Source: Nitrosomonas sp. HPC101
GTDB taxonomy: Bacteria; Pseudomonadota; Gammaproteobacteria; Burkholderiales; Nitrosomonadaceae
Assembly: GCF_009833125.1 (NCBI RefSeq)
Contig: NZ_QRCC01000003.1
Location: forward strand, 1 to 64,000
DNA: 64,000 nt
Reading direction: 5' to 3'
The translations under genes were made by a program, and so were the position numbers. Below, piece after piece: positions 27,539-37,428 of this stretch; the first letter of the stretch is position 1, and each line of letters opens with the position of its first letter. The notes beneath the pieces were generated by a model. That model was not told the origin of the DNA and did not search any database. It saw only the letters and a program-made list of their open reading frames with translations.

Positions 27539-27847
27539 TTAGGCTTGTCCCTTTTTATCTTTTTTCTTAAACATTTCCAGCATGCGCTGGGTAACGAGAA
27601 ATCCACCAAACACATTGATGGATGCCAGAACCACGGCTGCAGCCCCCAACCATGCACCCCAGTCCGCTTCGGCGGAACCTGCTGCCAGCATCGCACCAAC
27701 CAGGATGATACTGGAAATAGCATTGGTTACCGACATCAGCGGAGTATGAAGCGCGGGAGTTACATTCCACACCACGTGATAGCCAACAAAAACTGCCAGG
27801 ACGAATATTGTCAGATTAATGATCGTTGGATCAACTTCTCCAATCAT
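27539..27847 (-). CDS. pntAB: NAD(P) transhydrogenase subunit alpha part 2
   Basis: 102 residues with three membrane helices ([56 protein letters not shown]) and a charged tail. It corresponds to the membrane part of E. coli PntA, split off as a separate gene as in Rhodospirillum. [18 protein letters not shown] is the family signature. It lies between pntAA and pntB on the same strand. Confidence 0.95.
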   Translation of the reverse strand: MIGEVDPTIINLTIFVLAVFVGYHVVWNVTPALHTPLMSVTNAISSIILVGAMLAAGSAEADWGAWLGAAAVVLASINVFGGFLVTQRMLEMFKKKDKKGQA

Positions 27848-27902
27848 GTGCTTTCCCCATAGAGATTCATAAATTTTAGTGTAAACAATAGAGCTGGCTT
27901 AC

Positions 27903-29030
27903 TTATGATTTACCTATAATTTCTCCAGCCGTACAGATCAGACTTCCTTTGATAATCTCATCTTCGCGATCTATCTTAAGCTCACCGGTCTGCGCATCCA
28001 GCATCAGATTCAGAAAATTCAACAGATTGCGTGCATATAATGCACTGGCATCGGCCGCCACCAGTCCAGGAAGATTGGCAACACCCACCAAATGCACGCC
28101 GTGCTTGACCACAGTCTTACCCAATTCCGATAATGGACAGTTTCCACCTGATTCAACCGCCATATCAACAATTACCGAGCCGGGCTTCATTGCTTTGACC
28201 GTTTCCTCATTAATCAAAACGGGAGCCGGACGCCCTGGAATCAGAGCAGTTGTGATAATGATATCTGCAGCAGCAGCACGTTCCTGAATCAGCTCACCTT
28301 GTCGGCGTTTATAATCTTCCGACATTTCAGTTGCATATCCACCGGCAGTTTCAGCTTTGGCCTTTTCCTCATCTGTCAGGGGAACTTCCACAAATTTCGC
28401 ACCCAAACTCTCAACCTGTTCCTTCACTGCAGGCCTTACATCAAATGCTTCGATTACCGCCCCCAGACGCTTGGCAGTTGCAATCGCTTGCAACCCCGCC
28501 ACACCCGCTCCCAGAATCAACACGCGCGCAGCCTTAACTGTACCAGCTGCCGTCATCAACATGGGGAAAAACCGCTGGTATATATTAGCAGCCAGAATAA
28601 CCGCCTTGTATCCACCAATATTTGCCTGAGAAGACAGCACATCCATGCTCTGCGCACGCGATATTCGTGGCAGCTTTTCCATTGCGAATGCGGTCAATCC
28701 ATGTCTGGCTACCGATTCGATCTCCTCTGTATGATGCGGAGTCAGCAGGCCTATCAGCACTGCATCTTTTTTCATCAATGCCAGCTCATTTGCTTCAGGC
28801 CCCCGTACCTTTAGTACGATCTGGGATTGTTCATACAGCTGCGAAGCAGCGGAGACGATAGTAGCACCAGCTTCCTGATAAGCTGAATCAGTAATACTGG
28901 CACCAGCACCGGCGCCCGCCTGTACCAAAACGGTATGCAGACCCTTGGCAGTCAGCTTTTTGACGGTTTCTGGCGTAGCCGCCACGCGCGTTTCTCCTGC
29001 ACGCGTTTCGGCAGGTATGCCTATGTGCAT
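27903..29030 (-). CDS. pntAA: NAD(P) transhydrogenase subunit alpha part 1 (NAD-binding)
   Basis: 375 residues, the soluble domain I that binds NADH. It starts MHIGIPAETRAGETRVAATPE as in alanine dehydrogenase/PNT proteins, and has the dinucleotide loop ILGAGVAGLQAIATAKRLGA followed by the acidic end of the second strand, VIEAFDVRP. The RQGELIQERAAAADIIITTALIPGRPAPVLI mobile-loop region is intact. It is separated from pntAB by 55 bp. Together the three genes supply NADPH, useful for an autotroph. Confidence 0.96.
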   Translation of the reverse strand: MHIGIPAETRAGETRVAATPETVKKLTAKGLHTVLVQAGAGAGASITDSAYQEAGATIVSAASQLYEQSQIVLKVRGPEANELALMKKDAVLIGLLTPHHTEEIESVARHGLTAFAMEKLPRISRAQSMDVLSSQANIGGYKAVILAANIYQRFFPMLMTAAGTVKAARVLILGAGVAGLQAIATAKRLGAVIEAFDVRPAVKEQVESLGAKFVEVPLTDEEKAKAETAGGYATEMSEDYKRRQGELIQERAAAADIIITTALIPGRPAPVLINEETVKAMKPGSVIVDMAVESGGNCPLSELGKTVVKHGVHLVGVANLPGLVAADASALYARNLLNFLNLMLDAQTGELKIDREDEIIKGSLICTAGEIIGKS

Positions 29031-29151
29031 GGATATTCTCCCCTGTTATTTTAATGAATCATTAATTAATAAGTTGCAACTTGGATCCAATTGGTGCCAG
29101 ATTATAAATCAATTTAAAGCAGATTGAATCCCGACGGCATTTTCGGCTTTG

Positions 29152-32100
29152 TCAGGAAATATGGCTACCACTCTGTTGCAAACAATGACCGATCCAGCGA
29201 CTTGTCAGCTTTTCCTGAACACTATTCTGGCGCAAACGTGAAGCCAATCCACTGAAATCAACCAGATCCAGCGGTTGATCCTGATTGAAACAGGAGAAAA
29301 CATAGGAAATTTCTCCTGTGACAGGATCTTTTTGCGGCTGCAGACATTGCGCGCAAATTTCCTTCATCATGCACTGCATCGGTGAATTAATCGAGCCCAC
29401 TGCAAAATGCTCTGCTTTAAGATAGGGTGCAAGCTGTTGATGCCGTGCAGTGGCCACAGCTGCCATCATACGGTCTGAACCGATTGCAATAATGCGGTCA
29501 GCACCCTGCATTGAAATCGGCGCACTGCCAAGTTCACCACTGGCATAAGCAACCATCGCCTGTACGATATTTCCGACATAACTCAGATCACCTGGGCGTG
29601 AGGGTTGAAATCCGGGCGCTTCATCACTGCACCAGACGATGATATCCGCAGCTGCTTCTATTTCGGCCACTTTATAACGGTCGGCCAGTTTCTTGTAGCC
29701 GGCAAAATACAACACCTTACAACCGGCAGCGCGTGCAGCAGCACCGATCGAGAATAGTACCGCATTACCCAGACCACCTCCCACCAGTACAACTGTTTCA
29801 TGAGACTCGATTTCTGTCGGAGTGCCAGTGGGCCCCATCAGTACGACCGGCTCACCTGGTTGAAGTAATGTACATAAATTCGCTGACCCCCCCATTTCCA
29901 GTGCGATCAACGATACCAGTCCGTTGGAAACATCCACGGAAGCACCGGTAAGAGCAATACCCTCCATTGCCAGACGTGTCTGCTCAGAGATTTTTGCAAG
30001 CGAAGCATAATTTTGGAAGCGGTAAAACTGCCCCGGGTGGAAATGACGCGCTGCTAACGGTGCATGAACGACGATCTCAATGATATTTGACGTCAGTCTT
30101 TCCACCTTATGTACAGTAGCGCGCAACTGCTCACCAATCTCAGCGAAGAACCGGGAAGTTGATTGCACTGATACGGACTTCTTCTGGGCAAGCACGCGAC
30201 TGACTGACGGATATCCCTGTTTGGCACTGGCCATCGCCTTGACTACATTGCCGGAATAAGACGGATGCAAATCACCAAAAAAACTGATGAAACGCCCATC
30301 ATTGGAGTGACCCAGCAACACCGCAGGCGTTTCCGGCTTAGGATTGCCTCGGGTTGCCTCAATAGACTGACCATTTTCATCACAGGAAGCAAAATAACGC
30401 CCATTCAGTTTGAAATTATGTTCGTCTTCACGTGCCAGAACGGTATTGGGCTGAGTTCCTGCGGCGACCAGAATCGTCCGGGCAGGTTGAGTCACTTCTT
30501 TAACTTTATACCAGCTGCCTTCTTCATTGATTACCTGAACTGCAAAACGGATGGACTGAACATGCTCCCACTGATCGACATCGATTCTCAACGGCGTCAG
30601 TCCTTCTGCAAAATATATCCCCTCCTCCAGCGCTTTTTCTACTTCTTCATGGTTGAGGGTATAAGAGGGGCTGTCAATCAAACGTTTCCGATAAGCAATC
30701 ATGGCACCTCCCCATGATTGCAGCAATGCTACAACACGGGGTTCACACCCTGCCTGCGCAGCCCGTGCTTTTTCACTGCGAATAGCACGCGCATGACTCA
30801 TGAATTCTTCAGCGATCTCACGTTCTTCACTGTCCCAATTCGCTTGTATCGCAGCCTCACCCTGTACCGCAGCCAGTATTTCATAACGCCGCAGGAATTT
30901 TTCCACTTGAACCGGATAATAAGCCAATGCTTCTGTTGCGGCGTCGATTGCCGTCAATCCACCACCAATCACCACTACCGGCAATCGTAACTGCATATTG
31001 GCGATAGAATCACTTTGGGCGGCTCCCGTCAGCTGAAGTGCCATCAGAAAATCGGATGCTGCACGTACACCCCGTGCCAGTCCGTTAGGAATTTCCAGAA
31101 TGGTCGGGCGTCCTGCACCCGCCGCCAGTGCAATATGGTCAAATCCGAGATGCCATGCATCCTCAACAGTCAGAGCGCCACCAAAACGAACGCCGCCAAA
31201 CAGCGCAAACTCTGAACGCCGTTCCAGCAATAAACGGATCAGTTTAAGAAAATTCTTGTTCCAGCGTACTGTAATGCCATATTCCGCTACTCCCCCAAAC
31301 CCTGCAGGCAACCGCTCCTCCAGATCTTCACTTAACTGCTCGACATCAAAAACAGGAGCAAAGATACTACGCTCACCTTTTATATTAATTCCGGACAGGC
31401 TGGCAGATAAAGGCTCTATTTTCAATCCATCCACGCCAACAACGGTATGCCCGTCATTCATCAGGTGATGTGACAATGTATAGCCCGCTGGCCCCATTCC
31501 AACTACCAGCACTTTTTTACCGGTTGCTGCCTTAGGATAGGGCCTGAGCAAATCGAGAGGATTCCAGCGTGTCAAAAGACTATAAATCTCAAATCCCCAA
31601 GGTAATTCGAGCACATCTTTGAGTGTCCGTGTTTCCGCCTGAGGAATATTGACGGGATCTTGTTTCTGATAAATACACGACTTCATACAGTCATTACAGA
31701 TACGATGCCCGGTTCCTGCACACATTGGATTATCCAGCACGATCATGGCCAGACTGCCAATCGCCACACCCTGTGTTTTGAGCTTGTGAAACTCCGATAT
31801 CCGCTCTTCCAGTGGACAACCGGCAAGTAACACACCCAGATCATTTTTCTTGAAAGCTTTTACTTCGAGCGCTTCTTTTGATTTCTGCGGAAATCCTTTC
31901 GAGCAAGAATCTTTACCCTGCTCATGGCACCAGATACAGTAATTGGCTTCATCCAAAGCACCTGTCAAATCGGTTCCCTGGTCTGTCAGTGAAAAACCTG
32001 CTCGATAGCGGACATGATCGAGACTATGAACCGTATACCCGTTACTATCGTCGCTTGTCAGTGACAGTAGATGCTGAAAATCCAGCTTGCGCGGAGATTT

Positions 32101-32703
32101 GAACAAAATGCCCTGACGGGTATATGCCTGCCCTTCAGGCGTGCGCAGCGCCCAGGCAGCATAGTGCAGCGCAAGTTCGAGCTGGGCTGCATGATTGACT
32201 TCATCTTCCATCCAGCGCGCAACATGTGATGCAAAAACCAGCTCTGAAAAAGGTTGGCCGAACTCTTCGATCAACTTCTGCTCAAGTACTGATCCATTCA
32301 ACGTTTGCAATACTTCGTCACTTACCTTGGTTTTGGCGCGTCGCTGTACAAACTGGCGCTTACAGAAATAAAGGGGAGCAAGTTCATGATGACGCGCAGC
32401 CAGCACGCTGACCTCAGTTTTAATACCAAATAACGTTGCAATGAAATCTTCCAGCCAGGGCGCAACCTCAATCAATAAAGCGGATTCATCCTTCCGAACC
32501 AGCAGTTCCGGGTTCTGACGTGCCTGAATCAAATGATCGTGTAATGTGGAATTACCCTCTCTGAGGAAATTCAGGAATAGCTGATCGAGCTTGATCAAGC
32601 CAGCTCGTTCATACAACTCAGAAAAAGATATGTCAAACCCAAGAACAAGCCTGGAATCAGACGCCATTGAAAAATCATCGTACATTGATTGAGAATCAAT
32701 CAT
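29152..32703 (-). CDS. Large GltD-like FAD/Fe-S oxidoreductase fused to a PyrK/ferredoxin-reductase domain
   Basis: 1183 residues in three parts. Residues 1 to about 270 have no family I recognise. Cys clusters follow (CIWCHEQGKDSC, then CAGTGHRICNDCMKSC), like the [4Fe-4S] region before GltD-type flavoproteins. The middle (about 395-860) has FAD and NAD(P) loops VVGMGPAGYTLSHHL and VVIGGGLTAIDAATEAL. The C-terminal part (about 880-1183) is a ferredoxin-NADP-reductase/PyrK fold with VVLVGGGLGNAVLFSIGAAA and a Cys group CMMKEICAQC. It should move electrons between NAD(P)H and an unknown carrier. It lies 121 bp downstream of the cysN end region and upstream of pntAA, same strand. Confidence 0.8.
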   Translation of the reverse strand: MIDSQSMYDDFSMASDSRLVLGFDISFSELYERAGLIKLDQLFLNFLREGNSTLHDHLIQARQNPELLVRKDESALLIEVAPWLEDFIATLFGIKTEVSVLAARHHELAPLYFCKRQFVQRRAKTKVSDEVLQTLNGSVLEQKLIEEFGQPFSELVFASHVARWMEDEVNHAAQLELALHYAAWALRTPEGQAYTRQGILFKSPRKLDFQHLLSLTSDDSNGYTVHSLDHVRYRAGFSLTDQGTDLTGALDEANYCIWCHEQGKDSCSKGFPQKSKEALEVKAFKKNDLGVLLAGCPLEERISEFHKLKTQGVAIGSLAMIVLDNPMCAGTGHRICNDCMKSCIYQKQDPVNIPQAETRTLKDVLELPWGFEIYSLLTRWNPLDLLRPYPKAATGKKVLVVGMGPAGYTLSHHLMNDGHTVVGVDGLKIEPLSASLSGINIKGERSIFAPVFDVEQLSEDLEERLPAGFGGVAEYGITVRWNKNFLKLIRLLLERRSEFALFGGVRFGGALTVEDAWHLGFDHIALAAGAGRPTILEIPNGLARGVRAASDFLMALQLTGAAQSDSIANMQLRLPVVVIGGGLTAIDAATEALAYYPVQVEKFLRRYEILAAVQGEAAIQANWDSEEREIAEEFMSHARAIRSEKARAAQAGCEPRVVALLQSWGGAMIAYRKRLIDSPSYTLNHEEVEKALEEGIYFAEGLTPLRIDVDQWEHVQSIRFAVQVINEEGSWYKVKEVTQPARTILVAAGTQPNTVLAREDEHNFKLNGRYFASCDENGQSIEATRGNPKPETPAVLLGHSNDGRFISFFGDLHPSYSGNVVKAMASAKQGYPSVSRVLAQKKSVSVQSTSRFFAEIGEQLRATVHKVERLTSNIIEIVVHAPLAARHFHPGQFYRFQNYASLAKISEQTRLAMEGIALTGASVDVSNGLVSLIALEMGGSANLCTLLQPGEPVVLMGPTGTPTEIESHETVVLVGGGLGNAVLFSIGAAARAAGCKVLYFAGYKKLADRYKVAEIEAAADIIVWCSDEAPGFQPSRPGDLSYVGNIVQAMVAYASGELGSAPISMQGADRIIAIGSDRMMAAVATARHQQLAPYLKAEHFAVGSINSPMQCMMKEICAQCLQPQKDPVTGEISYVFSCFNQDQPLDLVDFSGLASRLRQNSVQEKLTSRWIGHCLQQSGSHIS

Positions 32704-32803
32704 ATTTTTGGTCAGATTCCTGGAGATTTTCTAATACAGAAATAGGAATGGATGAATAACAGGTCTTTACTGATCGAGACAATTTATGGTTCAGAAAACC
32801 CAG

Positions 32804-34087
32804 TCAACTTTCCAGGCTACAAATCATGCCGGCGGCAACGGTATTATTGCTGACTTCGTCAATCAGGATAAAGCAACCGGTTCCCCGGTTTTTTGCATAC
32901 GCATCAATGACTAATGGCTGCTGCACCTTTATCCCGATTCTGGCAATATCATTCATAGTCAGAATGTTAACCGGCTCCTGATGCATTGTATTTATGTCAA
33001 CCCGATAATCAATCCGGGTAATTAATCCTTTAACGGTACGTGTAGTATGCTTGATAATATATTTACGGCCGGGATCAAATGCTTGTTCGGATAACCAGCA
33101 GAGCATAGCATCAAACTCTTTGGTAATTCGAGGCGGCTCTCCACTGTTGATCAACATATCTCCGCGCGAGATATCCAGATGATCTTCAATGGTCAACGTA
33201 ACTGATTGCGGAGCAAAAGCAGTTTCAAAACGATCGTTATACAAAAGGATTTCTTTGACGCGAGATGTCAATCCGGACGGTAATACTGTTACTGTATCTC
33301 CCACACATATTGTTCCAGATTCAATTCGACCCGTATAACCACGAAAATCGCGCATTTCTTCCGTTTGCGGACGACATACCCACTGTACTGGAAAACGAAA
33401 ATCCAGCGCATTGATATCGTGTCCTATATCAATGGATTCCAGATAATCCAATAGTGGCTTACCCGAATACCAGTCAAGGTTGTCGCCGCGCTCCACAACC
33501 ATATCCCCAAGCAGTGCGGACATGGGTATATATTCAATGGAGTGAAAACCCAATCCTTGCAAGAACAGAGTAAATTCAGCACAAATTTGTTTGAAAATCT
33601 CTCGAGAATAGCCGACCAGATCCATTTTATTGATTGCCACAACCAGATGAGGAATGCCCACCAAGCTTGCCAGGTAAGCGTGCCGTCTGGATTGTGTCAA
33701 AACACCTTTGCGCGCATCAATAAGAACAATTGCAAGACTAGCGGTAGAAGCACCCGTTACCATGTTGCGTGTATATTGCTCATGACCCGGTGTATCAGCA
33801 ATAATAAATTTGCGTCTGGGTGTATTGAAATAGCGATACGCTACATCAATAGTGATTCCCTGCTCCCGTTCTGCTTGCAATCCGTCAGTAAAAAGCGAAA
33901 GATCAATTCTTTCCATCCCCCGCTTGTTGGAGGTTTTTGTAACAGCACACAGCTGATCCTCGAAGATGGATTTTGAATCATGCAGCAAACGACCTATCAG
34001 GGTACTTTTACCATCATCCACACTTCCGGCAGTGATAAATCGCAGTAGTTCAGCATGATCAGGCTCAACATTTTCAACAACAGACAT
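32804..34087 (-). CDS. cysN: Sulfate adenylyltransferase subunit 1 (GTPase CysN)
   Basis: 427 residues, an EF-Tu-like GTPase. G1 is GSVDDGKSTLIGRLL, G3 DTPGHEQYTRNMVTGAS and G4 NKMDLVGYS; beta-barrel domains follow. GTP hydrolysis drives CysD to make APS from sulfate and ATP. It lacks the C-terminal APS-kinase domain found in NodQ/CysNC proteins, and no cysC lies nearby, which fits an APS-reducing pathway. It is the last gene of cysHDN, 56 bp after cysD. Confidence 0.96.
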   Translation of the reverse strand: MSVVENVEPDHAELLRFITAGSVDDGKSTLIGRLLHDSKSIFEDQLCAVTKTSNKRGMERIDLSLFTDGLQAEREQGITIDVAYRYFNTPRRKFIIADTPGHEQYTRNMVTGASTASLAIVLIDARKGVLTQSRRHAYLASLVGIPHLVVAINKMDLVGYSREIFKQICAEFTLFLQGLGFHSIEYIPMSALLGDMVVERGDNLDWYSGKPLLDYLESIDIGHDINALDFRFPVQWVCRPQTEEMRDFRGYTGRIESGTICVGDTVTVLPSGLTSRVKEILLYNDRFETAFAPQSVTLTIEDHLDISRGDMLINSGEPPRITKEFDAMLCWLSEQAFDPGRKYIIKHTTRTVKGLITRIDYRVDINTMHQEPVNILTMNDIARIGIKVQQPLVIDAYAKNRGTGCFILIDEVSNNTVAAGMICSLES

Positions 34088-34143
34088 GTCCTAGAGAAAC
34101 CTATGAAAATAAAAAATTAAAACCGGGCTATTCCAGCGCTATC

Positions 34144-35052
34144 CTAGAAATAACCTTCCCGCTTGCGCAACTCCATTGATGCATCAGAAGTCCGATCATC
34201 CATACGGGTTGCTCCACGTTCAGTAATCCGTGTTAACGCTGTTTCGACAATAATTTCTTCAACATCTTTAGCTCGGGAAGCAACCGGGCAGGTACAACTC
34301 ATATCACCAACCGTACGAAACCGTACCATCATACTTTGTACACTCTCACCTGCCTCCGGTTGAACCAGATACGATACCGGCAACAAACTGTTATTCCGCG
34401 CAATGACTTCTCTTTCATGTGCATAATAAATAGATGGAATTTCAAGCTGTTCCTGGCCAATATATTGCCATATATCCAGCTCTGTCCAGTTGCTGATGGG
34501 AAAAACTCTGATATTCTCTCCGGGATGAGTCCGAGCATTATAAAGACTCCATAATTCCGGACGCTGATTCTTTGGATCCCACTGGCCAAATTCATCCCGA
34601 AATGAAAAAATACGCTCCTTCGCCCGCGCTTTTTCCTCATCCCTGCGAGCGCCGCCAATACAGGCATCGAACCCAAATTCTGAAATTGCATCCAGCAAAG
34701 TAACTGCCTGAAAAGGATTACGGCTTTGGTTTTCAGATCGCAATATGACTCTGCCGCGCTGAATGGAGTCTTCCATACTGCGTACGATCAGACGTTCTCC
34801 CAGCTGCTTGGCCCGATAATCTCGAAACTCAATGACCTCCGGGAAATTATGACCGGTATCAATATGCATTAACGGAAAAGGAAAATGACTCGGACGAAAA
34901 GCTTTCTCGGCCAACCTCAGCAGAACAACCGAATCCTTGCCGCCCGAAAATAACAGTACCGGATTGGCACATTCCGCCGCGACTTCCCGCATGATATGGA
35001 TAGCCTCGCTTTCCAAAGCATCCAGATGTGTAAAATATGACCGTTGATTCAT
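34144..35052 (-). CDS. cysD: Sulfate adenylyltransferase subunit 2 (CysD)
   Basis: 302 residues. The PP-loop ATP pyrophosphatase motif LLFSGGKDSVVLLRLAEKAF lies near residue 32; the PAPS-reductase-like fold continues through FPFPLMHIDTGHNFPEVIEFRD and CIGGARRDEEKARAKERIFSFRDEFGQWDP. It forms APS with the GTPase CysN. The chain ends KREGYF as in other CysD proteins. It lies 32 bp downstream of cysH. Confidence 0.97.
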   Translation of the reverse strand: MNQRSYFTHLDALESEAIHIMREVAAECANPVLLFSGGKDSVVLLRLAEKAFRPSHFPFPLMHIDTGHNFPEVIEFRDYRAKQLGERLIVRSMEDSIQRGRVILRSENQSRNPFQAVTLLDAISEFGFDACIGGARRDEEKARAKERIFSFRDEFGQWDPKNQRPELWSLYNARTHPGENIRVFPISNWTELDIWQYIGQEQLEIPSIYYAHEREVIARNNSLLPVSYLVQPEAGESVQSMMVRFRTVGDMSCTCPVASRAKDVEEIIVETALTRITERGATRMDDRTSDASMELRKREGYF

Positions 35053-35084
35053 TTTATTTGATTTAAAAACATTAGCTTATATTT

Positions 35085-35774
35085 CTATTTTCGAGTATGC
35101 AAGCCACATTCCTTGGAATCTGGGTTTTCCCACCACCACCGCCCTGAGCGGATATCCTCGCCCGGGGTAATTGCCCGGGTACATGGAGCACAGCCAATGC
35201 TGGGGTAAAACCGGTCATGCAATGCGTTGTAAGGAACATCATGCTGTTTTATATAGTCCCATACGTCCTTCTCAGTCCAGTCACACAAGGGGCTAAATTT
35301 ATGTATTCCGTGAGCGCTATCGAATGCTGATAACTTCAGCTCATCCCGGGTGGCCGATTGTTCACGCCGCATTCCCGTAATCCAGGCTTTTTTACCGGCC
35401 AGTGCACGCTTCAGAGGCTCAACCTTACGAATATAACAACAGCGCTTTCGTAAATCGACGCTCTCATAAAACCCGTTTGGACCGTATTGCATCACATAAT
35501 TCTCAACAGATGATGCATCGGGAAAATAAGCATGAATGGAAACACCATAGCGCTCCTTCACCTTTTGCATTAGATCATAGGTTTCCTCTGGAAGACGCCC
35601 GGTATCCAGCGTAAATATGCCGATTTTCGCATAATGAAGAGCGATTATGTCGGTCAGCACCATATCTTCAGCACCAAAGCTGTTAGCAAACACTGCAGGA
35701 GAATAATCCTGCTGAATACTGTCCAGCACATTGTGTAACTGTCCAACCTTCTGCTGCAACGTTTGTTCATCCAT
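35085..35774 (-). CDS. cysH: Adenylylsulfate (APS) reductase, [4Fe-4S] CysH type
   Basis: 229 residues. It contains the CC and CxxC cysteine pairs (KRCCYIRKVEPLKRAL and CAPCTRA) that bind the [4Fe-4S] cluster of APS reductases and are missing in E. coli PAPS reductase. The catalytic cysteine is in the C-terminal ECGLHT motif. It reduces APS to sulfite with thioredoxin. The missing APS kinase in this locus supports APS as substrate. It is the first gene of cysHDN with a leader of about 113 nt from the predicted promoter. Confidence 0.93.
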   Translation of the reverse strand: MDEQTLQQKVGQLHNVLDSIQQDYSPAVFANSFGAEDMVLTDIIALHYAKIGIFTLDTGRLPEETYDLMQKVKERYGVSIHAYFPDASSVENYVMQYGPNGFYESVDLRKRCCYIRKVEPLKRALAGKKAWITGMRREQSATRDELKLSAFDSAHGIHKFSPLCDWTEKDVWDYIKQHDVPYNALHDRFYPSIGCAPCTRAITPGEDIRSGRWWWENPDSKECGLHTRK

Positions 35775-35886
35775 ATCAATAAGACATTATTTTACCTGAC
35801 AAACACATACCCATAAAAACATCTCCATCAGCTCGTCAATCCCAGCTCGCTGTGAACACATCATTTTTACGCTGCTCTTTAAATGT

Positions 35887-35961
35887 ATATGCAAGCATAA
35901 CAATAATATTTATAATACAAAAGAATATTAAATTAATTATATATTGCATATTGTTATATAA
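35887..35961 (-). promoter_or_regulatory. cysH promoter and putative CysB operator (copy A of a 75-nt repeated element)
   Basis: Minus-strand boxes are TTTGTA (35916-35921) and TATGCT (35894-35899), spaced 16 bp, with a TG one base before the -10. The whole 75-nt segment aligns without gaps to 37202-37276 upstream of cysJ, with 60 identical positions by hand count. Being in front of both sulfur operons, it is most likely the CysB binding and promoter unit. Its other end abuts the cysB start codon at 35962. Confidence 0.7.
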
Positions 35962-36918
35962 ATGAAGCTTCAACAGTTGAGATATTTGAGAGAGATTGCA
36001 AAACAAGAGCTGAATTTGTCCAAGGCAGCAAATGCTCTGCACACTTCACAACCTGGAATCAGCCGACAAATTCAGTTGCTGGAACAAGAGCTGGGGGTCG
36101 AGATTTTTATACGTCACGGCAAGCGTATTACCAGCATTACCCAGCCGGGGCTTGCAATCCTGGAAACCGCCCAGCGGATGCTGCAGGACGCGGACAATCT
36201 AAAGAAAATTGGGAATGAATTCAATGACAAGGAAAGCGGTACATTTATTATTGCAACCACACACACACAAGCACGGTATGTACTCCCCCCTGTAATCAAA
36301 CGTTTCATCGAACACCATCCCAAAATCAGACTGTCCTTACGACAGGGAAGTCCCATAGAAATATCCACCTGGGTTTCAACTGGTGAAGCCGATCTGGCTA
36401 TAGCAACTGAAGCCATCGAATTATTCGATGAACTTGTCATGCTACCTTGCTATGAATGGAATCGTTGCGTCGTTGTTCCACCTCGACATCCATTACTCCA
36501 GCTCAAAGAATTAACACTTGAATCCATTGCGCAATACACTATTGTTACCTATGATTTTGCCTTTACCGGCCGCTCTAAAATCAACCAGGCATTTGAATCC
36601 AAAGGTCTGAAACCCAATGTGGTGCTGACGGCACTTGATGCGGATGTCATCAAAACCTACGTGGAAATTGGTTTGGGCGTAGGTATTTTGGCAAAGATGG
36701 CGTTTGATCCAGCGCGCGACAAAAAACTACGGGCGATTGATGCTGCGCATCTATTTGAGCCAAGCACTACCCGCATTGGCATCTGTCGCAACAGCTACAT
36801 TCGTCATTATATTTACGATTTTATCGAGATGTTCGCTGCTCATCTCGACATGGAAACAGTCAACGGGCTGCTCAAAGACACTGAAAATCAACAGTTGTCT
36901 ACAGTCAAAAATCAATGA
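35962..36918 (+). CDS. cysB: CysB-type LysR regulator of sulfate assimilation
   Basis: 318 residues. The N-terminal winged helix (MKLQQLRYLREI..., LHTSQPGISRQIQLLEQELG) is followed by the LysR effector domain with TTHTQARYVLPPVIKRF, the CysB sulfate/N-acetylserine pocket region. CysB activates cys genes when sulfur is short. The start is fixed by homology, yet only the AT-rich operator precedes it and there is no Shine-Dalgarno sequence, so the mRNA may be leaderless or nearly so. It sits between the divergent cysH operon and cysJI. Confidence 0.92.
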   Translation: MKLQQLRYLREIAKQELNLSKAANALHTSQPGISRQIQLLEQELGVEIFIRHGKRITSITQPGLAILETAQRMLQDADNLKKIGNEFNDKESGTFIIATTHTQARYVLPPVIKRFIEHHPKIRLSLRQGSPIEISTWVSTGEADLAIATEAIELFDELVMLPCYEWNRCVVVPPRHPLLQLKELTLESIAQYTIVTYDFAFTGRSKINQAFESKGLKPNVVLTALDADVIKTYVEIGLGVGILAKMAFDPARDKKLRAIDAAHLFEPSTTRIGICRNSYIRHYIYDFIEMFAAHLDMETVNGLLKDTENQQLSTVKNQ

Positions 36919-37201
36919 ATCTCCCGTCGTGCCTCGATTGATGATCAAACCGCTTTCTGATAGACTGCGTCCCTTGAAATTTTCCGCCGCGTTTTTGGAA
37001 AATACAACGCAACATCAATAACTATCGCTGAAACGCACGCTCCCCTGACAGCCTACAGCACCTGCAACAACAAAGTATAGCAAGTGAGCATCACGTCATT
37101 GAAAATAAATTTTCCAATTGGAAGCCAGGATAGCCCATATCCTTATAATTCTAGATTTGATTGACATCATCAATTAAATCTCTTGATCTTCCTGATGCTC
37201 T
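36919..37201. other. Intergenic stretch between cysB and the cysJ promoter element
   Basis: About 280 bp with no gene-like frame. I see no strong terminator after cysB and no recognisable RNA. It becomes AT-rich towards 37140, where the regulatory region of cysJ begins. Confidence 0.5.
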
Positions 37202-37276
37202 TTATATAACAAAAATAGATATACAACTAATTTAATATTCTTTTACATTATAAAAATAATTGCTATCCTTGCACAC
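37202..37276 (+). promoter_or_regulatory. cysJ promoter and putative CysB operator (copy B of a 75-nt repeated element)
   Basis: TTTACA at 37242-37247 and TATCCT at 37264-37269 are spaced 16 bp with TG before the -10. The segment is a gapless 75-nt match (60 identities by hand) to the cysH upstream element on the opposite strand. Predicted transcription starts near 37276, giving a leader of about 150 nt before cysJ; a 6-bp hairpin (ACGGAT/ATCCGT) lies in that leader. Confidence 0.7.
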
Positions 37277-37428
37277 TTTATTTTAAGCGCGATGCAACAG
37301 CAAAACTGAAACAAGCATAAACGGATCTGTATTAATTCATCCGTGCTCAATGAAATATACGGATATTTTGGCCAGCTGGTCAGATATCTTACTTCTACGT
37401 GTAAAAAGTTTCCGGAATCCGAAATAAA

